A stretch of DNA of 18,057 nt from JAWBOW01 sp038825775 (GTDB taxonomy: Archaea > Nanobdellota > Nanobdellia > Woesearchaeales > WAPY01): the NCBI GenBank assembly GCA_038825775.1, contig JAWBOW010000015.1, positions 1 to 18,057 on the forward strand, read 5' to 3'. Below, one piece after another: positions 1-7,179 of the stretch. A program made the position numbers and the translations under genes. The notes beneath the pieces are model-generated. The model was not told the origin of the DNA. It searched no databases and was given only the letters and a program-made list of their open reading frames with translations. Within the stretch, counting starts at the first letter, position 1, and each line of letters opens with the position of its first letter.

Positions 1-989
1 GGCAGTGTAATTGGATTATTTATTTCAATATAATCAAGTGCTGGTGCTCTGTTCTTTATTAAAAATTGGAAAATATAGTTATCTCCTTTTATTTTTGATT
101 TTTTATCTTTTATTATTATAATATAATCACCGTTACTTATTCTTTCCTTTTTTATCTCTAAATCATTAAAATTAATAGAGGTCTTTGTTGATTTTAAAGA
201 ATCTAAAATATCATAAGTTATATTATTCGTATCTTTTCCTAAAATTTCATTTATAAAATCATAAATATTTTTAAGTTTAATTTTTACTTTTGCTTCAAAA
301 TTATTTATATTTGTTGTGCCTGAAGAAGAATTAATTTTTATGTTGTAATCTAACTTTACACTTACATCATCATTTCCTAAAAAAACTTCAGCTTTTGGTT
401 TTGAAAATTTAAGATCTACTCCATATTCTTCTGCTAAACTTTTAATATTGCAATCTTGTATTTTAGTAATAATATATTTTTCTATTTGTTCCTGAGCAGA
501 ATCACGATAATTAGGAGCAGAGCACAAATAACCTGGCAGAACTATTTCCTTATTACAAGCAGCCCTATAAAGAGCATTTCCAAATATAAACTGGTCCTCA
601 TGCATAAAATTACAATTAGGCCAACCCACTATACAAGGATATTCCGGAGGAGGTAAGATTATGTTTGTATCAAAATTTGTAACTCTGTAAACAACTTTGT
701 ATCCTTTATAATTTCCTGTTTTGCCATTAAAGTTTATTCCTCCTTGGTTTTCATAAATATAACCTCCTTGTCTTCCTAACAAAAAAATAGCTTCTTCTAA
801 ATTATTTTTAAGACAATCATCAATATAATTTTTAAAAATATCAGCATTTATTTTTTCATCAACTATTCTTTTTTCTTGAGAAGCGTTTATCATAAAAAGA
901 TAAAGCATGCTTACTACTAAAACAACAAAAACTCCTAAGAATATGAACAAGCTTAGCTGTGCTTTCTTGCTTTTAATTTTATTAATCAT
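1..989 (-). CDS. Pilin-like surface protein with class III signal peptide (C-terminus off the left edge)
   Basis: The frame is open from an ATG at 989 to the left edge without a stop, giving about 329 residues of an incomplete protein. The N-terminus is short and basic (MINKIKSKKA), then QLSLFIFLGVFVVLVVSMLY. This is the pattern of an archaeal class III signal peptide, cut before the Gln by a FlaK/PibD-type peptidase and leaving the hydrophobic helix as an assembly or anchor segment. The rest is predicted extracellular: Cys pairs around residues 60-190, a PPPEYPC segment, and later beta-rich, Asn-rich sequence. A TATA-like element lies about 27 bases upstream, so the mRNA is probably leaderless. 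I do not recognise a specific family beyond pilin-like. Many DPANN archaea carry such proteins, so a pilus or surface-adhesion role is inference. Confidence 0.75.
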   Translation of the reverse strand, partial: MINKIKSKKAQLSLFIFLGVFVVLVVSMLYLFMINASQEKRIVDEKINADIFKNYIDDCLKNNLEEAIFLLGRQGGYIYENQGGINFNGKTGNYKGYKVVYRVTNFDTNIILPPPEYPCIVGWPNCNFMHEDQFIFGNALYRAACNKEIVLPGYLCSAPNYRDSAQEQIEKYIITKIQDCNIKSLAEEYGVDLKFSKPKAEVFLGNDDVSVKLDYNIKINSSSGTTNINNFEAKVKIKLKNIYDFINEILGKDTNNITYDILDSLKSTKTSINFNDLEIKKERISNGDYIIIIKDKKSKIKGDNYIFQFLIKNRAPALDYIEINNPITL

Positions 990-1011
990 TATAAAAAATA
1001 AAAAAGAAAGA

Positions 1012-1025
1012 GAATTTAAAAAAAT
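1012..1025 (-). promoter_or_regulatory. Probable TATA box of the pilin-like gene
   Basis: The minus strand reads ATTTTTTTAAATTC here, centred about 27 bases before the ATG at 989. That is the spacing expected when transcription starts at the start codon. AT-richness makes any single TATA call weak. Confidence 0.4.
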
Positions 1026-1055
1026 ATCGTTTTTTATTTTTTTATACCCTTGTTT

Positions 1056-1349
1056 CTAAGATTTTATTTGATACGCTTTTAATTCATTAAATGTGTCTAA
1101 TGTTATTTGATAATCATCTCTGTAATTAACAACATCAATTAATGGAGACCTTATTATGCTGAAATTTATGTTATTATAAGTCATTTCTTTTACACTATCT
1201 AAAGCTAATAATAAGTTATAATTCTTAACATTTCTAACCATAGAATCTTTATACAAGAATTGTTCTTTAGTCACAAATTCCTTATTATCCTCTATTTTTA
1301 TATCATACATTAAAACCCCGTTTTCAGACTCTTCCAATAACAAATGCAC
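1056..1349 (-). CDS. Probable C-terminal part of the NHL-like protein in the +1 frame, or a short coupled ORF
   Basis: This 97-codon frame overlaps the last 26 bases of the secreted protein upstream and lies in its +1 frame. It has no signal peptide and no recognised motif. The sequence alternates hydrophobic and polar residues (for example NYNLLLALDS, NNINFSIIRSPLI), as expected of a final beta-propeller blade. Skipping one base at the upstream UGA gives ...FVIGRV-ENGVLMYDIKIED..., which reads naturally. The GTG at 1349 has no clear ribosome binding site. An ATG at 1310 follows GGGG by five bases and lies 11 bases after the upstream stop, so a separate coupled cistron is also possible. I favour one original gene split by an indel or frameshift. 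Confidence 0.5.
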   Translation of the reverse strand: MHLLLEESENGVLMYDIKIEDNKEFVTKEQFLYKDSMVRNVKNYNLLLALDSVKEMTYNNINFSIIRSPLIDVVNYRDDYQITLDTFNELKAYQIKS

Positions 1350-2484
1350 TGTTTATTCCACTTAATGTTAGTACAGAGCCCGTGCTTTCTGGTTTTATCA
1401 TTTTTTTATCAGAACTTCTAAAAACTATTGCTGAAATTTCATTATCTCTTTTATAAAGAGCAGTTGGTATTGGTTTGAAAGCGCCGTTTGCTGATTTTTC
1501 AACTTCATATAAAAACGAGTTTATATTTTTAGTTTCAGGTATACTAACTCCAAATCTATTAACAGCACAACTTAAAGAAAGTTCGTCATCAATTTTACAT
1601 TTAACAACTCTACTATTTTCTGTATCAGCAACATATAAATTATTATTATTAACTAAAAGACCTTGGGGTTTAGCTTTAACACTACTTGAAAAAGCTCCTA
1701 ATTTATAAGTAATCTCTTTACAACCCTTATATTCAATTTTATTATTATTTATTTCACTAACATCTACTAGGTGTATACAATTTTTTGCAAAATCATTTAT
1801 AATTAAATAATTATTTAAAACAACCATATTTGTAGGTGTTATAGCAGGGATTTTGATACTAAAATTTTCTTTTAATAACCTTGTTTGGTTTTTGTATGTA
1901 TTATTACAAAAATTCTGTTCGCTCTGATTTATTATAGGTGATAAATTATAATTAGAAATTATATTTAAAAGAGTAAAATTTTCTGTTATATTTGTAAAAT
2001 TAAAACCTTCTGTGTGATTGGTTGAGTAATTTTTAAGTGCTCCAAAAATTACATATTTAAAATAAATTTCACAAATTTTGTTTAAGCTTAAATTCAGACT
2101 TAAGTTATGCTCTTTGATTATGTTTCCCAATGGTAAAAAAAGAGTATTATTAACATAAATGATTTCTTTTTGTTTATCGCAATAAATTTTATTAATCCAA
2201 TTTGATTCATTAATCCTTGGAATAATCTCTATTTCATTATCATCTTTAAATACTACACAACAGCCTCTTTGACAATCACTAATTTGATGGCAAGAAGTAT
2301 TCTCGTAAAAAATATTATACTTAACGTCACAAGAGTTTTTTTCAGTTATAAAACAGCCTTTAGGAGTTACGCAACATCCGATAGATACTTCCTTTGCAAA
2401 AATTTTTTCAAACGAAAAAACTAAAAAAGTTAAGATTATAGCAAGAAAAATTATATTAAAAAATCTTTTTTTATTTTCTTTCAT
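1324..2484 (-). CDS. Secreted Cys-rich, sequon-rich protein with NHL/beta-propeller-like segment
   Basis: A Sec-type signal peptide (residues 1-30, basic start, long hydrophobic core, FEKIFA then KEV) leads to a Cys-rich module at residues 37-76. It has eight Cys, with CC pairs at 37-38 and 75-76 and a C-x5-C-x3-CC ending. This module resembles one I associate with DPANN secreted proteins (memory, not searched). Residues 60-210 contain about 15 Asn-X-Ser/Thr sequons, suggesting a heavily glycosylated linker. Residues 215-300 contain NHL-like repeats (PTNMVVLNNYLIINDF and PQGLLVNNNNLYVADTENSR), typical of beta-propeller binding domains. The frame stops at a UGA and the +1 frame continues in the next entry, so the propeller may be broken. 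A TATA-like element lies about 29 bases before the ATG. Partner or ligand is unknown. Confidence 0.7.
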   Translation of the reverse strand: MKENKKRFFNIIFLAIILTFLVFSFEKIFAKEVSIGCCVTPKGCFITEKNSCDVKYNIFYENTSCHQISDCQRGCCVVFKDDNEIEIIPRINESNWINKIYCDKQKEIIYVNNTLFLPLGNIIKEHNLSLNLSLNKICEIYFKYVIFGALKNYSTNHTEGFNFTNITENFTLLNIISNYNLSPIINQSEQNFCNNTYKNQTRLLKENFSIKIPAITPTNMVVLNNYLIINDFAKNCIHLVDVSEINNNKIEYKGCKEITYKLGAFSSSVKAKPQGLLVNNNNLYVADTENSRVVKCKIDDELSLSCAVNRFGVSIPETKNINSFLYEVEKSANGAFKPIPTALYKRDNEISAIVFRSSDKKMIKPESTGSVLTLSGINSAFVIGRV

Positions 2485-2506
2485 TTTAATAATAAATTCT
2501 AAAAAA

Positions 2507-2519
2507 TGTATTTAAATCT
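2507..2519 (-). promoter_or_regulatory. Probable TATA box of the secreted NHL-like gene
   Basis: The minus strand reads AGATTTAAATACA here, a good archaeal TATA match centred about 29 bases before the ATG at 2484. It predicts a leaderless transcript independent of the glycosidase gene upstream. Confidence 0.5.
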
Positions 2520-2540
2520 TTCTTTTTTTCACTTTAAAGT

Positions 2541-3719
2541 TTATCCTTTTTTTAAGATATAAACTATTAGTCCAGAACTCCAAGCAAAAGGGTGTTCTGA
2601 TTTATAATAATCAGTAAATACAGGTTTTCCTTCCCTATCATAAACTTCATAGACCTCATTGAATTGTATTATCTTATTTATTATTCTATCTAAAATTATT
2701 TTTGCTTTTTTATCATTTATTTTTTTCCTCGCAAGAACTTCTAAGCACCCAATCCAAAGCCAGGCATGTTCAAAATTATGATATCCTTCTATTCCTAAAA
2801 TTCTGTTTGGTAAAAAAACAAATTCTTTAGGGTATTTTGGGTGGTTTGTTTTTGAAGGAACAGGAGTATTTATTTTGCTGTTATCAATATATTTTATTAT
2901 TTTCTTACTCTTTGTTTTGTCAGCGATATTAAATATTATTGTAAGAAGGTTCCCTTCTGTTGAAAAATAGTCCTTTCCTAAAGTTAAAAAATCAGAGTAA
3001 AAACCTTTTTCTTCATTCCAAAAATATTTGTTAATCTTTTGTTTTAATTCATCTGCCTTTTTATAATATTCTTTTGCTTCTATTTTTCTGTTTAGTATTC
3101 TGTTTATTTTTGAGAAATCAATTAATGCTTTATAATATAGGGTGTTTGTGTAAAGAACAAAACCATTCTTCTTTATAGAGTCAGCCCAACTACAATAATT
3201 TTCTTCCTTAACAAAACCAAAATCTTTATCCTTATAGGACTCGTACCAATCAATGCTCTTCTTTATTTTATCATAGTTTTCTAATAAAAAATTTTTGTCT
3301 TTTGTTTTTTTATAGTATTGTAAAGTTATTATTATAAAAAGAGCATTTGGATCAGTGCTTTTTGCTTTTTTAAAAATAATATCTTTATCATTATAGTATA
3401 TTGCATTTAATCTTTTGTTTTTTGTTTTTTTGTTTATTTTAAAAGCATCACAAAATAATTTTGTTAATACATGCTGGCCTATTGAAACTCTTAAAGGTAT
3501 TTGGCCGTCTTGTTTTTGATAATTTAAGAATAATTCGAGGTTTTTTCTTACAATTTCATAATCTTTTAATTCTAAAGAACCAAAGCTTGCAAAGAAGGAA
3601 TCCCTAGCCCAATAGTCAGAAAAGTGTTGTCTTCCAGCAATTATTCCATGCTCTTCATAACAATTTCTTAAACAATTTTTTGCTATTTCAAACGCTTTCT
3701 TTATTTTTTCATCATTCAT
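2541..3719 (-). CDS. Six-hairpin glycosidase, amylo-alpha-1,6-glucosidase/GH133-like
   Basis: This 392-residue protein looks cytoplasmic, with no signal peptide. It has the repeating helix pairs of (alpha/alpha)6 glycosidases. Matches to the glycogen-debranching type are the acidic motif YWARDSFFAS at 36-45 (compare WGRDT in amylo-alpha-1,6-glucosidases), CSWADS at 176-181 followed by a TNTLYYKAL segment (compare the W-x-D ... NALWYNAL region), and EGYHNFEHAWLW at 311-322. The family trims alpha-1,6 branches or related alpha-glucosides, so storage polysaccharide or oligosaccharide use is likely. Length suits the catalytic domain alone, without the N-terminal domain of larger debranching enzymes. 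The ATG lies nine bases behind the 3' end of tRNA-Arg, so the two are probably co-transcribed. A neutral-invertase-like or trehalase-like member of the same fold cannot be excluded. Confidence 0.65.
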   Translation of the reverse strand: MNDEKIKKAFEIAKNCLRNCYEEHGIIAGRQHFSDYWARDSFFASFGSLELKDYEIVRKNLELFLNYQKQDGQIPLRVSIGQHVLTKLFCDAFKINKKTKNKRLNAIYYNDKDIIFKKAKSTDPNALFIIITLQYYKKTKDKNFLLENYDKIKKSIDWYESYKDKDFGFVKEENYCSWADSIKKNGFVLYTNTLYYKALIDFSKINRILNRKIEAKEYYKKADELKQKINKYFWNEEKGFYSDFLTLGKDYFSTEGNLLTIIFNIADKTKSKKIIKYIDNSKINTPVPSKTNHPKYPKEFVFLPNRILGIEGYHNFEHAWLWIGCLEVLARKKINDKKAKIILDRIINKIIQFNEVYEVYDREGKPVFTDYYKSEHPFAWSSGLIVYILKKG

Positions 3720-3728
3720 TTTTTTTGA

Positions 3729-3871
3729 CGCGCTCAGGGGGATTTGAACCCCCGACCCACAGCTTTCTTAGGATTTTCAGATAACTCTCTTCTTACCATT
3801 TTGGTATTATTAAGTTTTTCCTCATCAAATCCTTAGGAGGCTGTTGCCCTTCCAGACTAGGCCATGAGCGC
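3729..3871 (-). tRNA. tRNA-Arg(CCU) with a 69-nt intron at 37/38
   Basis: The mature tRNA is 74 nt. Acceptor strands GCGCTCA/TGAGCGC pair perfectly, the discriminator is G and no CCA is encoded. The D arm is GCCT-loop-GGGC with GG in the loop, the anticodon stem is ACAGC/GCTGT with loop CTCCTAA (anticodon CCU), and the T arm is GGGGG-TTCAAAT-CCCCC. Exon 1 is 3871-3834, the intron 3833-3765 and exon 2 3764-3729. The intron ends pair (GGATTT with AAATCC) and three-base bulges fall at the standard 37/38 cleavage sites. The central helix pairs at only two of four positions, so the bulge-helix-bulge is relaxed. Splicing two bases earlier would give a CCA (Trp) anticodon, but the G73 discriminator and loop CTCCTAA favour Arg. 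The glycosidase gene follows nine bases downstream. Confidence 0.88.
3765..3833 (-). ncRNA. tRNA-Arg intron with box C/D sRNA-like layout
   Basis: The 69-nt intron carries TGATGA (3827-3822), matching the box C core, and CTGA (3780-3777), matching box D. They are flanked by a terminal stem AGGATT/AATCCT, as in a C/D sRNA kink-turn. A degenerate internal C'-like element, TGGTAA (3798-3793), lies exactly 12 nt before box D, the usual archaeal guide spacing. The first base of box C is U rather than A/G, and no convincing D' box is visible. Precedent: the euryarchaeal tRNA-Trp intron is a box C/D guide RNA. Target is unknown. Confidence 0.4.
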
Positions 3872-3896
3872 TTAAAAATAGTTTTTTATTTTCTTA

Positions 3897-3910
3897 TTTT
3901 AAATATTTTG
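3897..3910 (-). promoter_or_regulatory. Probable TATA box of tRNA-Arg
   Basis: The minus strand reads CAAAATATTTAAAA, ending 25 bases before the tRNA 5' end at 3871. Spacing and sequence fit an archaeal tRNA promoter. Confidence 0.45.
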
Positions 3911-3945
3911 TTTTTATTTTTTTCTTGTTTTTTAAATAGAATAAT

Positions 3946-3959
3946 TTTTATACTTAAAT
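3946..3959 (+). promoter_or_regulatory. Probable TATA box of the four-helix membrane protein
   Basis: TTTTATACTTAAAT-type sequence is centred about 26 bases before the ATG at 3977. No Shine-Dalgarno sequence precedes that ATG, so a leaderless transcript is predicted. Confidence 0.5.
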
Positions 3960-3976
3960 ATTTTTAAGATAAATTT

Positions 3977-4357
3977 ATGAGGGTTCATAGCGAAGCGAAT
4001 TTTAGTTTTTTAATAATAATTTTGTCAATAACACTCTTAAGCTTAACAACTGGTTTTGGGATGGCAAAATTAGAGGGCTCTCCTTTTCAAGATTCAAAGT
4101 TTATGTTTTCTGTTTTGTTTTTGATCTTGTCTTTAATTATTATCGGAGTTGCAATAATGATTCCCTATTCTTTATATTTGATTTCTAATTTCTCAGTAAT
4201 TTTAGGAATCTTAAAATTTATGGAATTAATCTTTTATTTTATTTTTAGAAAGCCAATCTTATTTAAGAATTTTGGCTTAGGAATTCTTTTTGCAGAAATC
4301 ATAAGTGCTTTTTTGTTAATAGTTGCAGGCATAATGTTATCAAGAGTTAATGAATAA
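3977..4357 (+). CDS. Small four-helix membrane protein of unknown function
   Basis: The 126-residue protein is almost entirely hydrophobic. Predicted membrane helices are near residues 8-28, 42-66, 72-92 and 100-121, joined by short loops containing few charges (KLEGSPFQDSK between the first two, FRKPILFKN between the last two). No enzymatic or transport motif is visible and I do not recognise the family. It stands alone, divergent from tRNA-Arg and convergent with the adenylate kinase gene, and is expressed from its own leaderless promoter. The organisation (four helices, acidic C-terminal end RVNE) is compatible with a small integral membrane protein of the cell envelope, but nothing more can be said from sequence. 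Confidence 0.65.
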   Translation: MRVHSEANFSFLIIILSITLLSLTTGFGMAKLEGSPFQDSKFMFSVLFLILSLIIIGVAIMIPYSLYLISNFSVILGILKFMELIFYFIFRKPILFKNFGLGILFAEIISAFLLIVAGIMLSRVNE

Positions 4358-4702
4358 TTTATAATAACTAAAGCACAATTTTGGATTTTTGCCGAAATTT
4401 CTAAAGAAAAATTTTTTTATTTATTATTTGGGTTTCAAATTTTAAATTTTTATTTTTTTATAATTCTATTGTTTTTATCTTTTTGTTTTATTTTTTCTCT
4501 TTCAAAACATTTTATTGTTATGTTATTTTTTTTATTCTTTATTTATTCTTTATTATAAAATATTTTTATGGTTGTTTTTTTTCTTTAAGATTTTTAAGAA
4601 AGAAATATTATTTTTTTAGTTTTGTTTTTGATTTTCTGCTCTTAATCTTATTTTTTCCTTTTCATATTTTTCATATTTTTTAGTTTTATTTTATTATTTT
4701 AT
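4358..4702. other. 345-base gene-free, T-rich convergent spacer
   Basis: This stretch lies between two converging genes and holds no convincing gene. The plus strand is extremely T-rich and full of T5-T8 runs, which would serve as an archaeal terminator for the membrane protein. The only long open frame (4483-4683, plus, TTG start) encodes mostly Phe, Leu and Tyr and is a by-product of T-richness. The minus strand is correspondingly A-rich with scattered TAA stops. Confidence 0.6.
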
Positions 4703-5380
4703 TCATATTATATTTTTTTCTTTTAATCTTTTTATTATTTCTTTGTGAACTTCATTAATACTTTGCTCTCCATTTATTTTTATTACTAATCCTTGTTTTT
4801 CATAAATTTTCATAACTGGTATTGTTTCTTTTTTATAAACTTTTATTCTCTCCCTTATTGCTTTTGGTGTGTCGTCGCTTCTCTTTACCAAAGGCACTTT
4901 ACAAATATCACAAAGAGGAGGTTTTTTTGGATTGTAATTTTCAATTATAAAGGGCTTTCCACATTTTGGACATTGCATTCTCTTTGATAATCTTTTTATA
5001 ATTTCTTTTTCAGAGATTTTTATTAATAAAACAACTTTTGGTTTTATACCCCTATCTTCAATAGCTTTGTATTGTTCAATACTCCTTGGATAACCATTAA
5101 GTATAAATCCGTTTTTGCAGTCCTTTTTTCTTAATCTTTCAAACAATATCTTAGTTACAATTTCTATCGGCAACAATCTCCCTGTTGTTAGTAGTTTTTT
5201 TATTTTTATTCCAAGCTTATCGTGTTTTTTTGCTCTCTGTCTTAAAAGTTCCCCCATAGAAAATTGTGGTATTCCTAACTTATTCGACAACAATATTGAT
5301 TGGGTGTCTTTTCCAGAACCTTGGGGTCCAGAGATTATTATTATTTTTTTATCCGAAATATTCAACTCTTTTTTCCTCAT
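4703..5380 (-). CDS. adk: Adenylate kinase with zinc-finger LID
   Basis: It interconverts ATP + AMP and 2 ADP in the cytoplasm. From the ATG at 5380 the protein has 225 residues with the P-loop GPQGSGKDT (18-26), AMP-binding FILNGYPR (92-99), and a four-Cys LID CPKC...CDIC (C137, C140, C157, C160) expected to bind zinc. RSDDTPKAIRERI follows (167-179) with the conserved Arg residues that close over ATP. This is the bacterial-type long kinase, not the short trimeric archaeal form. Start choice: the ATG at 5380 has AAGGA five bases upstream. An ATG at 5386 sits too close to it, and a TTG at 5365 with GAGGA eight bases upstream is a rival. The start lies inside the preceding gene, giving a 32-base overlap and probable translational coupling. 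Confidence 0.93.
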   Translation of the reverse strand: MRKKELNISDKKIIIISGPQGSGKDTQSILLSNKLGIPQFSMGELLRQRAKKHDKLGIKIKKLLTTGRLLPIEIVTKILFERLRKKDCKNGFILNGYPRSIEQYKAIEDRGIKPKVVLLIKISEKEIIKRLSKRMQCPKCGKPFIIENYNPKKPPLCDICKVPLVKRSDDTPKAIRERIKVYKKETIPVMKIYEKQGLVIKINGEQSINEVHKEIIKRLKEKNII

Positions 5381-5816
5381 TTTCATCCTTAATCCAAAAA
5401 CTTCTTATTTTATCAATAATCTTAAGAAGTTCTTCTTTTACACTCAAAAATCTTTGAAAGCTTTCTCTTATGAATTCAGCTTCCATCTCCTCGTTTGTCT
5501 CAATTACAATTTTTAAAGCACTTCTCTTTATGAACATTAAACTCTTAAATATTTTAAACAATTGGTTTTTTTCTTCTTTTGTAAGATTTCCTGATTCAAA
5601 AACAGCATATGTTTCTGATTCAAAATAAATTATGCTTGATAAGAAATCTGTTATTAAATCTATCTTTTCACAAATTTTTTTTCTTATATTATATAAAATC
5701 TTTTCTTGACTTACATCATCATTAATTTCTTCTAAATCAAAGTGTTTTTCAAGCTCTTCAAATTTTGGCAAATTGTATTTTTTCATTAATTTTTCATAAT
5801 TCTCCCTTAATCCCAT
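5349..5816 (-). CDS. Acidic, all-helical protein of unknown function overlapping adk
   Basis: The 155-residue protein is rich in Glu, Lys and Leu and looks all-alpha. The N-terminus (MGLRENYEKLMKKYNLPKF) is followed by an acidic segment (LEKHFDLEEINDD), then two or three long amphipathic helices around residues 38-60, 80-105 and 108-142. It has no signal peptide, membrane helix or catalytic motif. I do not recognise a named family. It sits between truD and adk on the same strand, and its last 32 bases overlap adk. A ribosome binding site (AAGGGA) lies six bases before the ATG and a TATA-like element about 50 bases upstream, so it may be transcribed separately from truD. A role linked to adenylate kinase is only suggested by the overlap. 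Confidence 0.7.
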   Translation of the reverse strand: MGLRENYEKLMKKYNLPKFEELEKHFDLEEINDDVSQEKILYNIRKKICEKIDLITDFLSSIIYFESETYAVFESGNLTKEEKNQLFKIFKSLMFIKRSALKIVIETNEEMEAEFIRESFQRFLSVKEELLKIIDKIRSFWIKDENEEKRVEYFG

Positions 5817-5861
5817 AAAAATCCCTTTTTGCTTTCTTTTGTCTTAACTGTTTTTTTACTT

Positions 5862-5876
5862 GTTTTTATAATTTTC
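5862..5876 (-). promoter_or_regulatory. Possible TATA box for the helical protein-adk pair
   Basis: The minus strand reads AAAATTATAAAAACA just after the truD stop. It would place the transcript start about 30 bases before the ATG at 5816, leaving room for the visible AAGGGA ribosome binding site. Confidence 0.35.
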
Positions 5877-5881
5877 TTTTT

Positions 5882-6985
5882 TCAACTCTTTAAGATCTGT
5901 CTTAAAAAAACAGTTGCATAACTTCCTTTTTTAAGAGAAAATTCTAAAACAGCATTTTTCTTTTTATTCTCCTCAAAAAAACTATAACTAAAATTTTCTG
6001 CTTTTGAAACTGCATTTCTAAATGAGCCTTCGCTGCTTATCTCAGGAATTTTTCTTATTATAAAATCTTCTGGCTTTATATTGTATTCTTTTAGTATTTT
6101 ATCAACTACTTCTTTAAAATCGTATTTTTCTTTAAGTCCAAAACCGACTAAAGGTAGTTTTAAATCAGCAATCTTTAAAAGTTCATCTTGCTCGGCAAAA
6201 TAAAAATTTCCAAAAGGATATTTTATTATGAAAGGATTTTTTAGGTTTTCATAAACAATCTCTGAAAGTGTTTTGTTAAATATTAAACTTTGGACGCTGT
6301 GAATGTAAATCATAAGTAGTTCTTTTGGAAGTTCTTTTAAAGCTCCTACAAAATCATTTTTGTTTTTAATCAAGTGCTTAATGATTTTTTTATCAAAATG
6401 ACTGCTTGTTTTTTCAAGCAAAAATTCTTTTTTGCCCCAATATTCATTTATAGTATCATAATTTAATCTAAAACTTAGAATCTTTTTAATAGCATTCTCA
6501 AAATCTTCCTTAAGAATTAACATTCCTATCTCAAAATTCTTTAAAGAAAATCTTTGCTCACCAAAATAGTTTAAGAATAAAACATCTCTTGATTTTATTT
6601 CTTCAATGTTTTTTATTTCTTCATCATTTAAATCTCTTAAAGTTATTTTAAAATTATTGCCAATTAAATCTCCAAGCAGTAGTCTTTTTTCACAATAACC
6701 TAAAAATTCAAGTTTTATGTTACCAAAATCAAAATTTCTTGCTAAACTATTTTTTTTCTTTATAGTAATGTATTGTTCTGTTATTGCTCTTTTGTCTTTG
6801 CTTCCACTAAACCCAATTTCAGAATTCTTTAATTTTAAAGATTCTTTTATCTTTGATATTGCTTCATGGGTTGAACAATTTTCTTTTTTTAGAACATAAA
6901 CGATATGCTTACCATTGTTTTTTATTTCTATATTGCTTATCTCTTTTACAAAAAAATCCTCTGGTTTTTCTTTTATTATAACCAT
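5882..6985 (-). CDS. truD: tRNA pseudouridine(13) synthase TruD
   Basis: TruD isomerises U13 of tRNAs (and other sites in archaea) to pseudouridine. The family signature is clear: N-terminal KEKPEDFFVKEI (5-16), the catalytic loop GFSGSKDKRAITEQ (58-71) whose Asp64 is the expected nucleophile, NYFGEQRFS (139-147), and the helix YIHSVQSLIFN that packs against the active site. At 367 residues it is slightly short for an archaeal TruD, with a compact insertion domain. It is the first gene of a minus-strand run leading to the helical protein and adk, and it is divergent from the tRNA-Leu/Thr/Val cluster, whose transcripts are potential substrates. The start ATG at 6985 is the first in-frame Met and begins the conserved N-terminal motif. 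No frameshift or missing key residue is seen. Confidence 0.95.
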   Translation of the reverse strand: MVIIKEKPEDFFVKEISNIEIKNNGKHIVYVLKKENCSTHEAISKIKESLKLKNSEIGFSGSKDKRAITEQYITIKKKNSLARNFDFGNIKLEFLGYCEKRLLLGDLIGNNFKITLRDLNDEEIKNIEEIKSRDVLFLNYFGEQRFSLKNFEIGMLILKEDFENAIKKILSFRLNYDTINEYWGKKEFLLEKTSSHFDKKIIKHLIKNKNDFVGALKELPKELLMIYIHSVQSLIFNKTLSEIVYENLKNPFIIKYPFGNFYFAEQDELLKIADLKLPLVGFGLKEKYDFKEVVDKILKEYNIKPEDFIIRKIPEISSEGSFRNAVSKAENFSYSFFEENKKKNAVLEFSLKKGSYATVFLRQILKS

Positions 6986-7027
6986 CTTAAAATAAAATTC
7001 TGGAATATTCTTTATCTTATTTTAATA

Positions 7028-7111
7028 TTTTTTAGTTTATTTTAACAATTTTTAGTTTAAAATTATTTCAAATTATTTCTTTTTAAATCTTTACTATAAT
7101 AAACTAAAAAA
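7028..7111. repeat. 14-bp inverted repeat between truD and tRNA-Leu
   Basis: TTTTTTAGTTTATT (7028-7041) is matched in inverse orientation by AATAAACTAAAAAA (7098-7111), with a 56-base spacer. A related TTTTTAGTTTAAA stands at 7050-7062. It lies in the shared divergent promoter region. AT-richness makes a chance origin possible. Confidence 0.3.
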
Positions 7112-7179
7112 AACAAAAAGTTTTAAAAATACACTTAAAATATCAATTCTAAAAATTTAGTTCAATTTAAATGGCTTTT

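Noticed and set aside
456..656. 66-codon plus-strand frame
   Set aside because: It lies entirely antisense to the pilin-like gene, whose reading is coherent through the whole region.
3729..3871. Reading the intron-bearing tRNA as tRNA-Trp(CCA)
   Set aside because: That needs splicing two bases away from the 37/38 site; the loop CTCCTAA and the G discriminator fit Arg(CCU).
4483..4683. 66-codon plus-strand frame rich in Phe, Leu and Tyr
   Set aside because: It starts at TTG without a ribosome binding site and its composition simply reflects T-runs in a convergent spacer.
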